This document shows positions 8,466 to 15,915 of a stretch of DNA of 35,743 nt, one piece after another. The translations under genes were made by a program, and so were the position numbers. A model generated the notes under the pieces. It saw only the letters and a list, made by a program, of their open reading frames with translations. It made no database searches and was not told where the DNA came from. The first letter of the stretch is position 1. Every line of letters begins with the position of its first letter. The stretch covers positions 1-35,743 of the forward strand of contig CANSPM010000040.1 of the NCBI GenBank assembly GCA_947648875.1. Direction: 5' to 3'. This stretch comes from an uncultured Lachnospiraceae bacterium (lineage in GTDB: Bacteria; Bacillota; Clostridia; Lachnospirales; Lachnospiraceae).

Positions 8466-9458
8466 ATGAATCACAAATGGAATATTTTGTTAAAAGGACT
8501 TGCCGCCATCGGGGCGGTAATTGTCATATGTATCAGCATCCAACATATGATCGGAATCGGCTCCGAAACCCTGGGAGATATTGCCCGGGAGTATCCCCAG
8601 CCCACTATGACTCCCAGGCCAACAGATGATCCTGCCACAGGACCATCCACGGAAACTCCATCCCCCAGTGGCGCCTCAAATCTTTCGGAAAATGTGCCGG
8701 AATCGGATGATAACGCATATTATATAGCGAGTTCGGATGCCACCGGAGCGGAGCAGAACACCATGCATAATGACTTGCCCAATAGGACGGAAAACAGCGA
8801 TACTCTCATTCTCCACGGTTTTTCTCTGAACGGAGATTTGATGGCGGATGCCCGCGTCACATGGGAGGAAGGTTTTTACTACGAACCGCTGTCCGAAGGC
8901 CTGGCGGAATATATAACCGGTGTTTCCTACCCCGCAGATCTGGAGCAACCGGCCATTACCGTGAAGGAACTCTCCTACGTCCATGTGCTGTATAAAGATT
9001 TTGACGGAAATTCCCAGGAGGGGGAACTGATCTGCAACCAGTTCATTGCCCCGGATCTTGTAGAAATATTCCATGAATTATACAAGGCGGAATATCAGAT
9101 TGAAAAAATACGGCTGATTGATGCCTACGATGGAGACGACGACCTGTCCATGGAGGATAACAACACCTCCTGTTTTAACTACCGTGTAGTGTCAGGATCT
9201 TCCAGTCTCTCCAAACATGCCTACGGACTGGCTATCGACATCAACCCTCTGTACAATCCCTATATCACCTACAACAGGGACCAAACCGTAAATGTATCCC
9301 CTGCCGCCGGTGAGGACTATGCGGACCGCAGCAAGCCGTTTCCCTATAAGATCGACGAGGATGACCTGTGCTGCCGCCTGTTTAAGGAACATGGTTTTAC
9401 ATGGGGTGGCAACTGGAATTCCTGTAAAGATTACCAGCATTTCCAAAAAACACCGTAA
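8466..9458 (+). CDS. Membrane-anchored M15 family D-Ala-D-Ala carboxypeptidase-like protein
   Basis: The 330-residue product has an N-terminal membrane anchor (about 8-27). A low-complexity Pro/Thr/Ser linker rich in TP and SP follows (about 44-75). The C-terminal domain carries the M15 zinc motif SLSKHAYGLAIDINP (H251, D258) and a closing FTWGGNWN...YQHF block (H325). These are the metal-binding features of the M15 group that includes VanY-type carboxypeptidases and CwlK-like endopeptidases, so it probably trims peptidoglycan stem peptides outside the membrane. The start at 8466 follows AGAGGA. It is the only plus-strand gene in the window. It converges on rplQ and shares its terminator. Its exact cleavage site cannot be told from the sequence. 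Confidence 0.85.
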   Translation: MNHKWNILLKGLAAIGAVIVICISIQHMIGIGSETLGDIAREYPQPTMTPRPTDDPATGPSTETPSPSGASNLSENVPESDDNAYYIASSDATGAEQNTMHNDLPNRTENSDTLILHGFSLNGDLMADARVTWEEGFYYEPLSEGLAEYITGVSYPADLEQPAITVKELSYVHVLYKDFDGNSQEGELICNQFIAPDLVEIFHELYKAEYQIEKIRLIDAYDGDDDLSMEDNNTSCFNYRVVSGSSSLSKHAYGLAIDINPLYNPYITYNRDQTVNVSPAAGEDYADRSKPFPYKIDEDDLCCRLFKEHGFTWGGNWNSCKDYQHFQKTP

Positions 9459-9460
9459 AA

Positions 9461-9484
9461 ATCCCCCGGCAAATGCCGGGGGAT
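9461..9484 (-). terminator. Shared bidirectional terminator of rplQ and the M15 peptidase gene
   Basis: A perfect 10-base stem (ATCCCCCGGC, loop AAAT) lies two bases after the peptidase stop and about 30 bases past the rplQ stop. On the minus strand the stem is followed by TTTTAC, which makes it the terminator of the long alpha operon. On the plus strand the following T tract is weak. Confidence 0.88.
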
Positions 9485-9515
9485 CAATTATTCATTGCAA
9501 TCGCCGCTACAACCG

Positions 9516-10121
9516 CTATACCAGTTCCAGTACAACTTCCAGAGCCGCATCGCCCTTACGCTGTCCAATCTTGATAATTCTGGTATAACCGCCCTTGCGG
9601 TCCGCATACTTGGGCGCATACTCATCGAAAAGTTTTGCCACCAGATCAACTTCCTTGGTATTTCTCTTTCTGCCGGCAGCCTCCTGGGGAACTTCAACAA
9701 CAGGATACAACACCCTTAACATCTGATGACGCGCATGAAGCCTGCTGGGAAGATCCTTCTTGATCTCCTTCTGTACTTCATCATACACGGTCACGGTAAC
9801 ACCGTTCTCCATTCTCAGAATCTTGCCGTCCTTATCCCGATGGGTCTCGGACAATACCGCCTTGGTATCCTTGTCTACAATCTGTTTGACTCTTTTGCCG
9901 TCCTTGTCCTTGCGGGCTACTTTTGCAGTGACAGTCACAGTCTCAAAGTTGTCTTTCTCTTTAACTGCCAGAGCAATCAGGCCGTCGACAATCTTCTGCA
10001 CTTCCTTGGCCTTAGCCTGGGTGGTAACGATTCTGCCGTGCGCGATCAGGGCTGTCACCTGATTACGAAGTAACGCTTTTCTCTGGGAGGAGGTTCTGCC
10101 CAGCTTTCTATATTTTGCCAT
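9516..10121 (-). CDS. rplQ: 50S ribosomal protein L17 with an internal insertion
   Basis: The 201-residue protein has the L17 N terminus [20 protein letters not shown] and C terminus ([19 protein letters not shown], then a [12 protein letters not shown] end). Typical L17 is about 115-130 residues. The extra length is a lysine- and aspartate-rich block at about 57-125, containing KDKDGK twice, placed between the two halves of the domain. L17 sits near the peptide exit tunnel. The start at 10121 is preferred because MAKYRKLG is the normal start and AAAGGA precedes it; seven further codons are open upstream. It is the last gene of the alpha operon. Confidence 0.95.
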   Translation of the reverse strand: MAKYRKLGRTSSQRKALLRNQVTALIAHGRIVTTQAKAKEVQKIVDGLIALAVKEKDNFETVTVTAKVARKDKDGKRVKQIVDKDTKAVLSETHRDKDGKILRMENGVTVTVYDEVQKEIKKDLPSRLHARHQMLRVLYPVVEVPQEAAGRKRNTKEVDLVAKLFDEYAPKYADRKGGYTRIIKIGQRKGDAALEVVLELV

Positions 10122-10142
10122 AATAATGATTCCTTTCTCCAT

Positions 10143-10363
10143 TCATGGTACATCCGGCCACGCTCTTCGGACTTACATACCGGATGCAATTTTTGCTCCA
10201 CTCGGGGTTACAGCCCCCCATGCCAGTCGGACTTATTGAGAAGACATAAAAAAATATATCCTAAAACCAACGATGCCACCGCATCGCCTCCCGCAGACTG
10301 AAAATTCATTCTGCATCATTTAGCTGAAAGTAAATGTGTCAGTACACTGGAATTTTTCCAACT
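10143..10363 (-). other. rpoA-rplQ spacer with small inverted repeats, no gene seen
   Basis: This spacer of about 220 bases contains two short inverted repeats: CATCCGG/CCGGATG at 10151-10157 and 10180-10186, and a CGATG/CATCG hairpin near 10270-10285. Neither is followed by a clear T tract. I found no open frame with a ribosome binding site. Confidence 0.5.
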
Positions 10364-11320
10364 TTAATCCTCGCTGGGATTTAACTGCAATCCCAACTCT
10401 TTCAGCTTTGCCAGCACCTCTTCCAGGGATTTGCGACCCAGGTTCCGAACCTTCATCATATCCTCGGAAGTCTTGTTGGTCAGTTCTTCCACAGTGTTGA
10501 TACCCGCCCTCTTTAAGCAGTTGTAAGAACGAACGGAAAGCTCCAGTTCGTCAATACTCATCTCCAACACTTTCTCCTTCTCGTTGTCTTCCTTCTCAAC
10601 CATGACCTCTGCGTTCTTGGCATTCTCCGACAGGTTGATGAAAAGGCTCAAGTGCTCGCTGAGTACCTTTGCGGCCAAGCTGACTGCCTCGTCCGGAACC
10701 AGCGTACCATTGGTATGGACATCCAATGTCAACTTGTCGAAATCTGTAATCTGGCCTACACGGGTATTCTGAACCGTCACATTCACCCGCTCTACCGGGG
10801 TATAGATGGAGTCGATCGCAATTACACCGATGGGTAAATCTTCGCGTTTGTTCTTATCGGCGCTCACATAGCCTCTGTTTCTGGTAATCGTCAGCTCCAT
10901 ATACAGCTTGGTATTCTTACCGCTCAGAGTAGCAATCACCAGATCCGGATTGAGGATCTCTATGTCCTGGTCCACCTGAATATCAGAAGCTCTTACCACA
11001 CCCTCTCCCTCAAACTCGATATAGGCGGTTTTGACTTCGTTGGTCTCGCTGTTATTCCTGATCGCCAGACTTTTGATATTCATAATGATCTCTGTCACAT
11101 CCTCCTTGACGCCGGGAATGGAACTGAACTCATGTAATACGCCCTCAATCTTTATCTGGCTGACTGCCGCGCCGGGCAAAGAAGACAGCATGATTCTTCT
11201 CAGAGAGTTACCAAGGGTGATGCCGTAGCCTCTTTCCAAAGGCTCCACTACGAATTTACCGTATTTCTTATCTTCCGAGATCTCAACAACCTCAATATTC
11301 GGTCTTTCAAAATCAAACAC
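10364..11320 (-). CDS. rpoA: RNA polymerase alpha subunit
   Basis: The 318-residue protein has the N-terminal assembly domain ([20 protein letters not shown] with [12 protein letters not shown]). Its C-terminal domain contains [20 protein letters not shown] and [15 protein letters not shown], which contacts UP-element DNA and activators. Length is normal. The start is a GTG at 11320 with AGGAGGG nine bases upstream, and no ATG is better placed. A spacer of 242 bases follows before rplQ, longer than usual. Confidence 0.98.
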   Translation of the reverse strand: MFDFERPNIEVVEISEDKKYGKFVVEPLERGYGITLGNSLRRIMLSSLPGAAVSQIKIEGVLHEFSSIPGVKEDVTEIIMNIKSLAIRNNSETNEVKTAYIEFEGEGVVRASDIQVDQDIEILNPDLVIATLSGKNTKLYMELTITRNRGYVSADKNKREDLPIGVIAIDSIYTPVERVNVTVQNTRVGQITDFDKLTLDVHTNGTLVPDEAVSLAAKVLSEHLSLFINLSENAKNAEVMVEKEDNEKEKVLEMSIDELELSVRSYNCLKRAGINTVEELTNKTSEDMMKVRNLGRKSLEEVLAKLKELGLQLNPSED

Positions 11321-11473
11321 TGCAAATACCCTCCTAATTAGAATCCTACAGATTCCCTCCCCGCCTACAAATGCCGGAAGAGAATCTGCTGTTTGCGAAT
11401 CCTGTTGCGTCTATATACTGTGAAAGCGCTGTTTAGCCGTTCGACCGCTTTCTGTCGAGAGTATGGTCTTGAT

Positions 11474-12067
11474 TTACTTAGAATATAACTCGACAATCAA
11501 CATCTCGTCCACAGGTACATCGATCATCTCTCTGGTGGGCAGATTCTTGATGGTCCCCTTCAAAGCCTCAATATCCGCGTCCATCCACTCAGGTACCAGT
11601 CTGCCGCCGGTAACTTCCACGATATCCTTAAATCTCTGTAAAGATCTTGCACTCTCCCTGACCTCAATCACATCGCCAACCTTGATCTGGTAAGAAGGAA
11701 TATTCACTACCTTGCCGTTGACCGTAATATGCTTGTGACCTACAACCTGACGCGCTTCTCTTCTGGTTCTTGCCAGACCCATTCTGAACACCACATTGTC
11801 CAGTCTGCTCTCCAGCATTACCATCAGGTTTTCACCTGTCATACCCTTCATCCTGTCAGCCTTTTCATAATAATTGTGGAAGGGCTTCTCCAGTACGCCA
11901 TAGATAAATTTCGCTTTCTGCTTCTCGCGCAACTGCAGACCGTACTCACTTACCTTCTTACCCGCCCTTGCGCTGGTTCTGTTGGACTTCTTATCATAAC
12001 CCAGATAAGAAGGCTCCAGACCTAATGCTCTACATCTCTTTAATACAGGTACACGATTTACTGCCAT
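11474..12067 (-). CDS. rpsD: 30S ribosomal protein S4
   Basis: The 197-residue protein starts MAVNRVPVLKRCRALGLEPS, the form seen in Clostridia. It contains the S4 RNA-binding domain (RLDNVVFRMGLARTRREARQ, then VGHKHITVNGK). S4 nucleates assembly of the 16S 5' domain and in many bacteria represses its own operon. The start at 12067 is set by AAAGGAG upstream. The frame stays open for 54 more codons, but that part overlaps the spacer and rpsK and is not S4-like. No zinc cysteines are present, so this is the zinc-free form. Confidence 0.97.
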   Translation of the reverse strand: MAVNRVPVLKRCRALGLEPSYLGYDKKSNRTSARAGKKVSEYGLQLREKQKAKFIYGVLEKPFHNYYEKADRMKGMTGENLMVMLESRLDNVVFRMGLARTRREARQVVGHKHITVNGKVVNIPSYQIKVGDVIEVRESARSLQRFKDIVEVTGGRLVPEWMDADIEALKGTIKNLPTREMIDVPVDEMLIVELYSK

Positions 12068-12198
12068 TTTGTTTTCTCCTTTAATATAGATGTTTACAAT
12101 ACCGCAGCTGCAAAACAGCTGCCGATACCTTCTTCCAACTGCTTCCCTCGGCTGTCCCACGGTCTTCTTTCCGGAACGTGGTCTGCGCACATGGTAAA

Positions 12199-12591
12199 CT
12201 ATACACGTCTCCGCTTGGGCGGACGGCATCCATTGTGAGGAACTGGAGTTACGTCGCGGATGCTTGTCACTTCCAGACCGCAGGCGGACAATGCCCTGAT
12301 CGCAGCCTCACGTCCCGAGCCAGGTCCCTTTACAAATACGTCCACAGTCTTCAACCCATGTACCAGAGCGGCCTTTGTGGCCGTCTCTGCCGCCATCTGC
12401 GCGGCATACGGAGTAGATTTCCTTGAACCTCTAAAACCAAGACCACCGGCGCTCGCCCAGCTCAGAGCATTGCCTTCCGCGTCAGTCAGCGTAACAATTG
12501 TATTGTTAAAAGATGACTGGATATGCGCCTGTCCCCGTTCAACGTTTTTCTTGACACGTTTTTTTGTTACTTTTTTTGCAACTTTTGCCAT
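12199..12591 (-). CDS. rpsK: 30S ribosomal protein S11
   Basis: The 130-residue protein contains [18 protein letters not shown], the [19 protein letters not shown] block and the C-terminal tail [18 protein letters not shown], all diagnostic for S11. S11 lines the platform of the small subunit near the mRNA exit. The N terminus is lysine-rich. The ribosome binding site is weaker than in its neighbours (GTAGGTTAG), which may lower its initiation. It lies about 50 bases after rpsM. Confidence 0.97.
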   Translation of the reverse strand: MAKVAKKVTKKRVKKNVERGQAHIQSSFNNTIVTLTDAEGNALSWASAGGLGFRGSRKSTPYAAQMAAETATKAALVHGLKTVDVFVKGPGSGREAAIRALSACGLEVTSIRDVTPVPHNGCRPPKRRRV

Positions 12592-12642
12592 TTTAAACTA
12601 ACCTACTTTCCTGATAATCATTGTCCTATGAAGCATAGTTTC

Positions 12643-13014
12643 TTACTTCTTCTTGTTTGCTACGGTACGCTTGGGTCCCTTACGGGTCCTGGCATTGTTC
12701 TTTGTATTCTGACCGCGAACGGGCAGGCCTTTACGATGACGGATACCGCGATAGCAGCCAATCTCCTGCAATCTCTTGATATTCAGAGCAGTCTCCCTGC
12801 GGAGGTCACCCTCAACCATGATGTTCAGCTTCTCAATAGCCTCGCTGATCTTCTTCACTTCCTCGTCAGTTACGTCTCTTACGCGGGTATCAGGATTCAC
12901 GCCTGCCTCCGCCAAGATTTTGTTTGCGCTTACTCTACCGATCCCATAGATGTAAGTCAAACCGATTTCGATTCGTTTTTCCCTAGGTAAGTCAACACCT
13001 GCGATACGAGCCAT
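12643..13014 (-). CDS. rpsM: 30S ribosomal protein S13
   Basis: The 123-residue protein starts [26 protein letters not shown]. It has the helix-hairpin-helix region and the basic tail [19 protein letters not shown] typical of S13, which contacts P-site tRNA and the B1 intersubunit bridges. TGGAGGAAACGTAA precedes the ATG. It is separated from rpmJ by an unusually long spacer of 385 bases. Confidence 0.98.
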   Translation of the reverse strand: MARIAGVDLPREKRIEIGLTYIYGIGRVSANKILAEAGVNPDTRVRDVTDEEVKKISEAIEKLNIMVEGDLRRETALNIKRLQEIGCYRGIRHRKGLPVRGQNTKNNARTRKGPKRTVANKKK

Positions 13015-13399
13015 TTACGTTTCCTCCATTTTCTTTGCGTTTCCGCTTATGCGGAACTAAACGCCGCGCACAATTTTGGTCTGTTCCTGCGCGCCTGTTA
13101 CTAATTGATTGGGGCTTCCACCCAACCGGACGCTTTGTGCTATTAATCCGATCTTCCCCTGACGACTCTGTCCCCATCCGGACGTATGCCCTTACAGATT
13201 GGAACAAAAAAGACTCCTGCCATGGTTGTGTCCCTTGCAACCCTGCATAGCTCCTCGTCCAGGTAACCAAGAAGTAATCTCCGTAAGCTCCATCCCAGTT
13301 CTATGATAATCAGCCCCTTACAATAGGGACTGGTTCAGCCGCACATAATAACTGGACAAGAACTCACATACCTGATCAAAAACGGTGATCAGGCGGTGA
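13015..13399 (-). other. Long rpmJ-rpsM spacer, possible operon leader
   Basis: Adjacent genes in this operon are normally separated by 10-60 bases, so a gap of 385 bases is odd. It begins, just after the rpmJ stop, with an 8-base perfect hairpin CCTGATCA/TGATCAGG (13371-13378 and 13386-13393). It also contains GGTTG/CAACC near 13225-13245. An open frame crosses it but has no ribosome binding site and a composition unlike a protein. A leader regulating rpsM-rpsK-rpsD, analogous in role to the alpha operon leader of other bacteria, is possible but not shown. Confidence 0.4.
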
Positions 13400-13513
13400 T
13401 TATCCCTGTCTCTGCTTGTGTTTCGGATTCTCACAAATAACTCTGATACGTCCTTTTCTCTTGATGATTTTGCACTTTTCGCAAATCGGTTTTACTGATG
13501 ATCTAACCTTCAC
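13400..13513 (-). CDS. rpmJ: 50S ribosomal protein L36
   Basis: This 37-residue protein reads [15 protein letters not shown] at its start and ends [10 protein letters not shown]. It has the zinc-binding set C11, C14, C27 and H32, so it is the zinc-binding form of L36. The start is a GTG at 13513 with a GGAGGG site upstream. Position between infA and rpsM is conserved in Firmicutes. Confidence 0.96.
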   Translation of the reverse strand: MKVRSSVKPICEKCKIIKRKGRIRVICENPKHKQRQG

Positions 13514-13626
13514 GTTAAACCCTCCTTTCAAAAAAGACCGTTTTACATTATAGCATGCACCCTTGGGTAATGCAAGTACTTTTTCCAGTAGAATACATCT
13601 TTTTTCCTGTTTTTATCACATCCGGA

Positions 13627-13845
13627 CTACTTATCTCTCCAGATAATGCGTCCTTTGGACAAATCGTAGGGGGACAGTTCCAGAGTAACCCTGTCACCGG
13701 GCAGAATCCGGATGAAGTTCTGACGCAGCTTGCCGCTGATGTGCGCCAGCACCCTGTGCCCATTATCCAGTTCCACCTGGAACATGGTATTGGGCAGTTT
13801 TTCTACCACTGTGCCTTCGATTTCGATTACATCACTCTTCGACAT
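13627..13845 (-). CDS. infA: Translation initiation factor IF-1
   Basis: The 72-residue OB-fold protein begins [20 protein letters not shown] and contains [20 protein letters not shown] and [18 protein letters not shown], the hallmark of IF-1. It binds the A site of the 30S subunit during initiation. The start is the ATG at 13845, with AAAGGAGA upstream. A GTG two codons earlier is in frame but less likely. The spacer to rpmJ is about 110 bases. Confidence 0.97.
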   Translation of the reverse strand: MSKSDVIEIEGTVVEKLPNTMFQVELDNGHRVLAHISGKLRQNFIRILPGDRVTLELSPYDLSKGRIIWRDK

Positions 13846-13898
13846 ATACACTCTCCTTTCAAGGCCGGTCCACGATTTTCAATAATGTCTTTATCGCT

Positions 13899-14168
13899 TC
13901 ATTGAAACTGCCGGGTGGCCAAATACTGTTTTATGGCATATTTGATCTCATGGTCAAACACCGATTCTTTCATTATTAAGCGTCTGACTATACTAGGATC
14001 CACTGTCTGCTTTATAATCTGGACATGTCTACGGTTCTTTTTCTTGGGACGGGACATGCCGCGTGCCTTCCCGTCACAGAGATAGACATGTGTCTCATCC
14101 TCACCCACGATGACGTATAAAACGCCCTTGTCGTGCCCTGCCCTGGCTATTGCCAAATATCCTGTCAT
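13899..14168 (-). CDS. KOW-domain RNA-binding protein (L14e-like)
   Basis: The 89-residue protein begins MTGYLAIARAGHDKGVLYVI, a KOW-type opening (a start-proximal G-x-D-K-G turn), followed by VGEDETHVYLCDGKARGMSR and a basic PKKKNRRH stretch. Small proteins of this type are conserved between map and infA in Clostridia and resemble archaeal L14e. They are presumed to bind rRNA or the ribosome, but their role is not established. GAGGT precedes the ATG at 14168. The frame is open further upstream without a comparable site. Confidence 0.85.
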   Translation of the reverse strand: MTGYLAIARAGHDKGVLYVIVGEDETHVYLCDGKARGMSRPKKKNRRHVQIIKQTVDPSIVRRLIMKESVFDHEIKYAIKQYLATRQFQ

Positions 14169-14292
14169 ACTTACCTCTTTGTATAGATCCGCCGTCTGAC
14201 TTATTCCGACAGAACTCAGTTCTTCCGTTTTCCGCACAGCACATGCCATAAAATCCGCTGACATGCGCCGCGCGGGAAGAAAAACGGATATA

Positions 14293-15045
14293 TCAATACA
14301 GTGTCAGAATCTCCGGCTCGCCCTCCGTAATCAGAATTGTGTTTTCATAATGAGCCGACAGGGAGCCGTCCTCCGTCACAACGGTCCAGTCGTCGTCCAG
14401 CCACACTACATCCGCTCCCCCCATATTGATCATGGGTTCCACAGCCAGGGTCATACCGGGCCGAAGTCTGGGACCCTTGCGCCTCTGGGCAAAATTGGGG
14501 ATCTGCGGATCTTCATGCAACTGCGTACCGATTCCGTGTCCCACCAGTTCCCTCACGATGCCATACCCGAAGGATGTGGCATAGGCGTCGATGGCGTTGG
14601 AAATATCAAATAGATAATTGCCCGCTTTCGCGTTCTTTATTCCCTCAAAGAAACACTGCCTGGTCACATCTATCAGTTGCCGCGCCTGAGGGCTGATCTT
14701 TCCCACCGCATGAGTGCGGGCCGCGTCGGAATGATACCCTTTATAAATGAGTCCCGCGTCTAAACTGACAATGTCACCCTCCTGCAAAATGCGGTGTTTG
14801 TCGGGTATCCCATGCACCACCTCGTCATTGACTGATACACAGATGGAGGCAGGATATCTGTGATAATTTTTAAAATTGGGGATGCATCCCATCTTTCGAA
14901 TAAGAGTGTCGCCCAGAATATCAATGTCCTTAGTAGACATGCCGGGTTTTATGGCCTCTTCCATCTCCTTATGAACGATAGCCAGCAGTCTGCAAGACTC
15001 CCGCATCAATTCTATCTCTCTCTCTGATTTAATCGTCACTGCCAT
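14293..15045 (-). CDS. map: Methionine aminopeptidase, type I
   Basis: The 250-residue enzyme removes the initiator methionine from new proteins. All five metal ligands of the pita-bread fold are present: D96 (SLDAGLIYKGYHSDAA), D107, H170 (GHGIGTQLHEDP), E203 (AVEPMI) and E234 (AHYENT), plus substrate-contacting H78. No N-terminal zinc-finger extension is present. The start MAVTIKSEREIELMR at 15045 follows AAAGAGG. Eleven more upstream codons are open but lack support. It lies about 50 bases after adk, in the usual order. Confidence 0.96.
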   Translation of the reverse strand: MAVTIKSEREIELMRESCRLLAIVHKEMEEAIKPGMSTKDIDILGDTLIRKMGCIPNFKNYHRYPASICVSVNDEVVHGIPDKHRILQEGDIVSLDAGLIYKGYHSDAARTHAVGKISPQARQLIDVTRQCFFEGIKNAKAGNYLFDISNAIDAYATSFGYGIVRELVGHGIGTQLHEDPQIPNFAQRRKGPRLRPGMTLAVEPMINMGGADVVWLDDDWTVVTEDGSLSAHYENTILITEGEPEILTLY

Positions 15046-15095
15046 ACCAACTATCCTCTTTCCACATCTTACGCGCAAAAATGCAGCGGCTGACT

Positions 15096-15737
15096 CTACT
15101 TTAAAATGGAGACAATCGCCTCAAATACATCCTTCATATCCACGGTACCATCCACTGTTTTAAGCACCCCTTTTGCGGTGTAAAAGTCAATCAGAGGCTG
15201 GGTCTGCTCATGGTATACCTTCAAACGATTCTGTACGGTCTCAGGCTTGTCATCGTCACGTAACACCAGAGCCTGGCCGCAATTATCGCAGACACCTTCC
15301 TGCTTGGGAGGAATATGCTCCACATGGTAGGTTGCGCCGCAGGACAGGCATGCCCTTCTGCCAGACATTCTTCTCACAATATTTTCATCGGGTACATCCA
15401 CATTGATAGCATAGTCAATGGCCTCTCCCAACTCGGCCAGCGCTTTGTCCAGCACCTCTGCCTGAGGAATTGTGCGTGGAAAACCGTCCAGCACATAACC
15501 GTTCTTACAGTCCTCCTGAGCCACCCGGTCAAGCAGGATCTTAACCGTCAACTCATCGGGTACCAACAGCCCCTGATCCATGTACTTCTTGGCCTCCATC
15601 CCCAGCTGTGTACCATTCTTAATATTTGCCCTGAAAATATCTCCTGTAGATATATGAGGAATCTGATATCTCTCCGCAATCATTTTAGCCTGTGTACCTT
15701 TCCCTGCGCCAGGCGCGCCCAACATAATAATCTTCAT
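15096..15737 (-). CDS. adk: Adenylate kinase, zinc-binding long form
   Basis: The 213-residue enzyme converts ATP and AMP to two ADP. It has P-loop GAPGAGKGT (7-15), NMP-binding region ISTGDIFR, the DGFPRT motif (84-89) and a LID with C130, C133, C150 and C153, the four-cysteine zinc form common in Gram-positive bacteria. AGAGGCG lies before the ATG. In relatives adk follows secY closely. Here three foreign genes separate them, and adk has its own promoter at 15792-15820. Confidence 0.97.
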   Translation of the reverse strand: MKIIMLGAPGAGKGTQAKMIAERYQIPHISTGDIFRANIKNGTQLGMEAKKYMDQGLLVPDELTVKILLDRVAQEDCKNGYVLDGFPRTIPQAEVLDKALAELGEAIDYAINVDVPDENIVRRMSGRRACLSCGATYHVEHIPPKQEGVCDNCGQALVLRDDDKPETVQNRLKVYHEQTQPLIDFYTAKGVLKTVDGTVDMKDVFEAIVSILK

Positions 15738-15791
15738 ATTCGCCTCTTTCTGCCGTATAACGGCGATTCAATTTGCTTTCATAACATTACT

Positions 15792-15820
15792 ATTCTACCT
15801 ATTTAGTCCGTTATTTGCAA
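15792..15820 (-). promoter_or_regulatory. Sigma-A promoter in front of adk
   Basis: Minus strand TTGCAA (15815-15820), a 17-base spacer and TAGAAT (15792-15797) lie 55 bases before the adk ATG and downstream of the inserted genes. It can drive adk and the rest of the alpha operon independently of the spc operon promoter. The rdrB stop is about 95 bases upstream of it, with no strong terminator visible between. Confidence 0.75.
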
Positions 15821-15915
15821 CATGAAATTCTGTTTTTTCCGTCATTTTATAATTTCCGGTAGCAAATTATGTTATTTCACCTGGCTCACAAGTCAAAAGC
15901 GCTATAAAAAACCCG

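Noticed and set aside
12992..13270. Protein-coding gene in the rpmJ-rpsM spacer (92-codon open frame)
   Set aside because: No ribosome binding site, overlap with the rpsM start and a composition unlike a protein.
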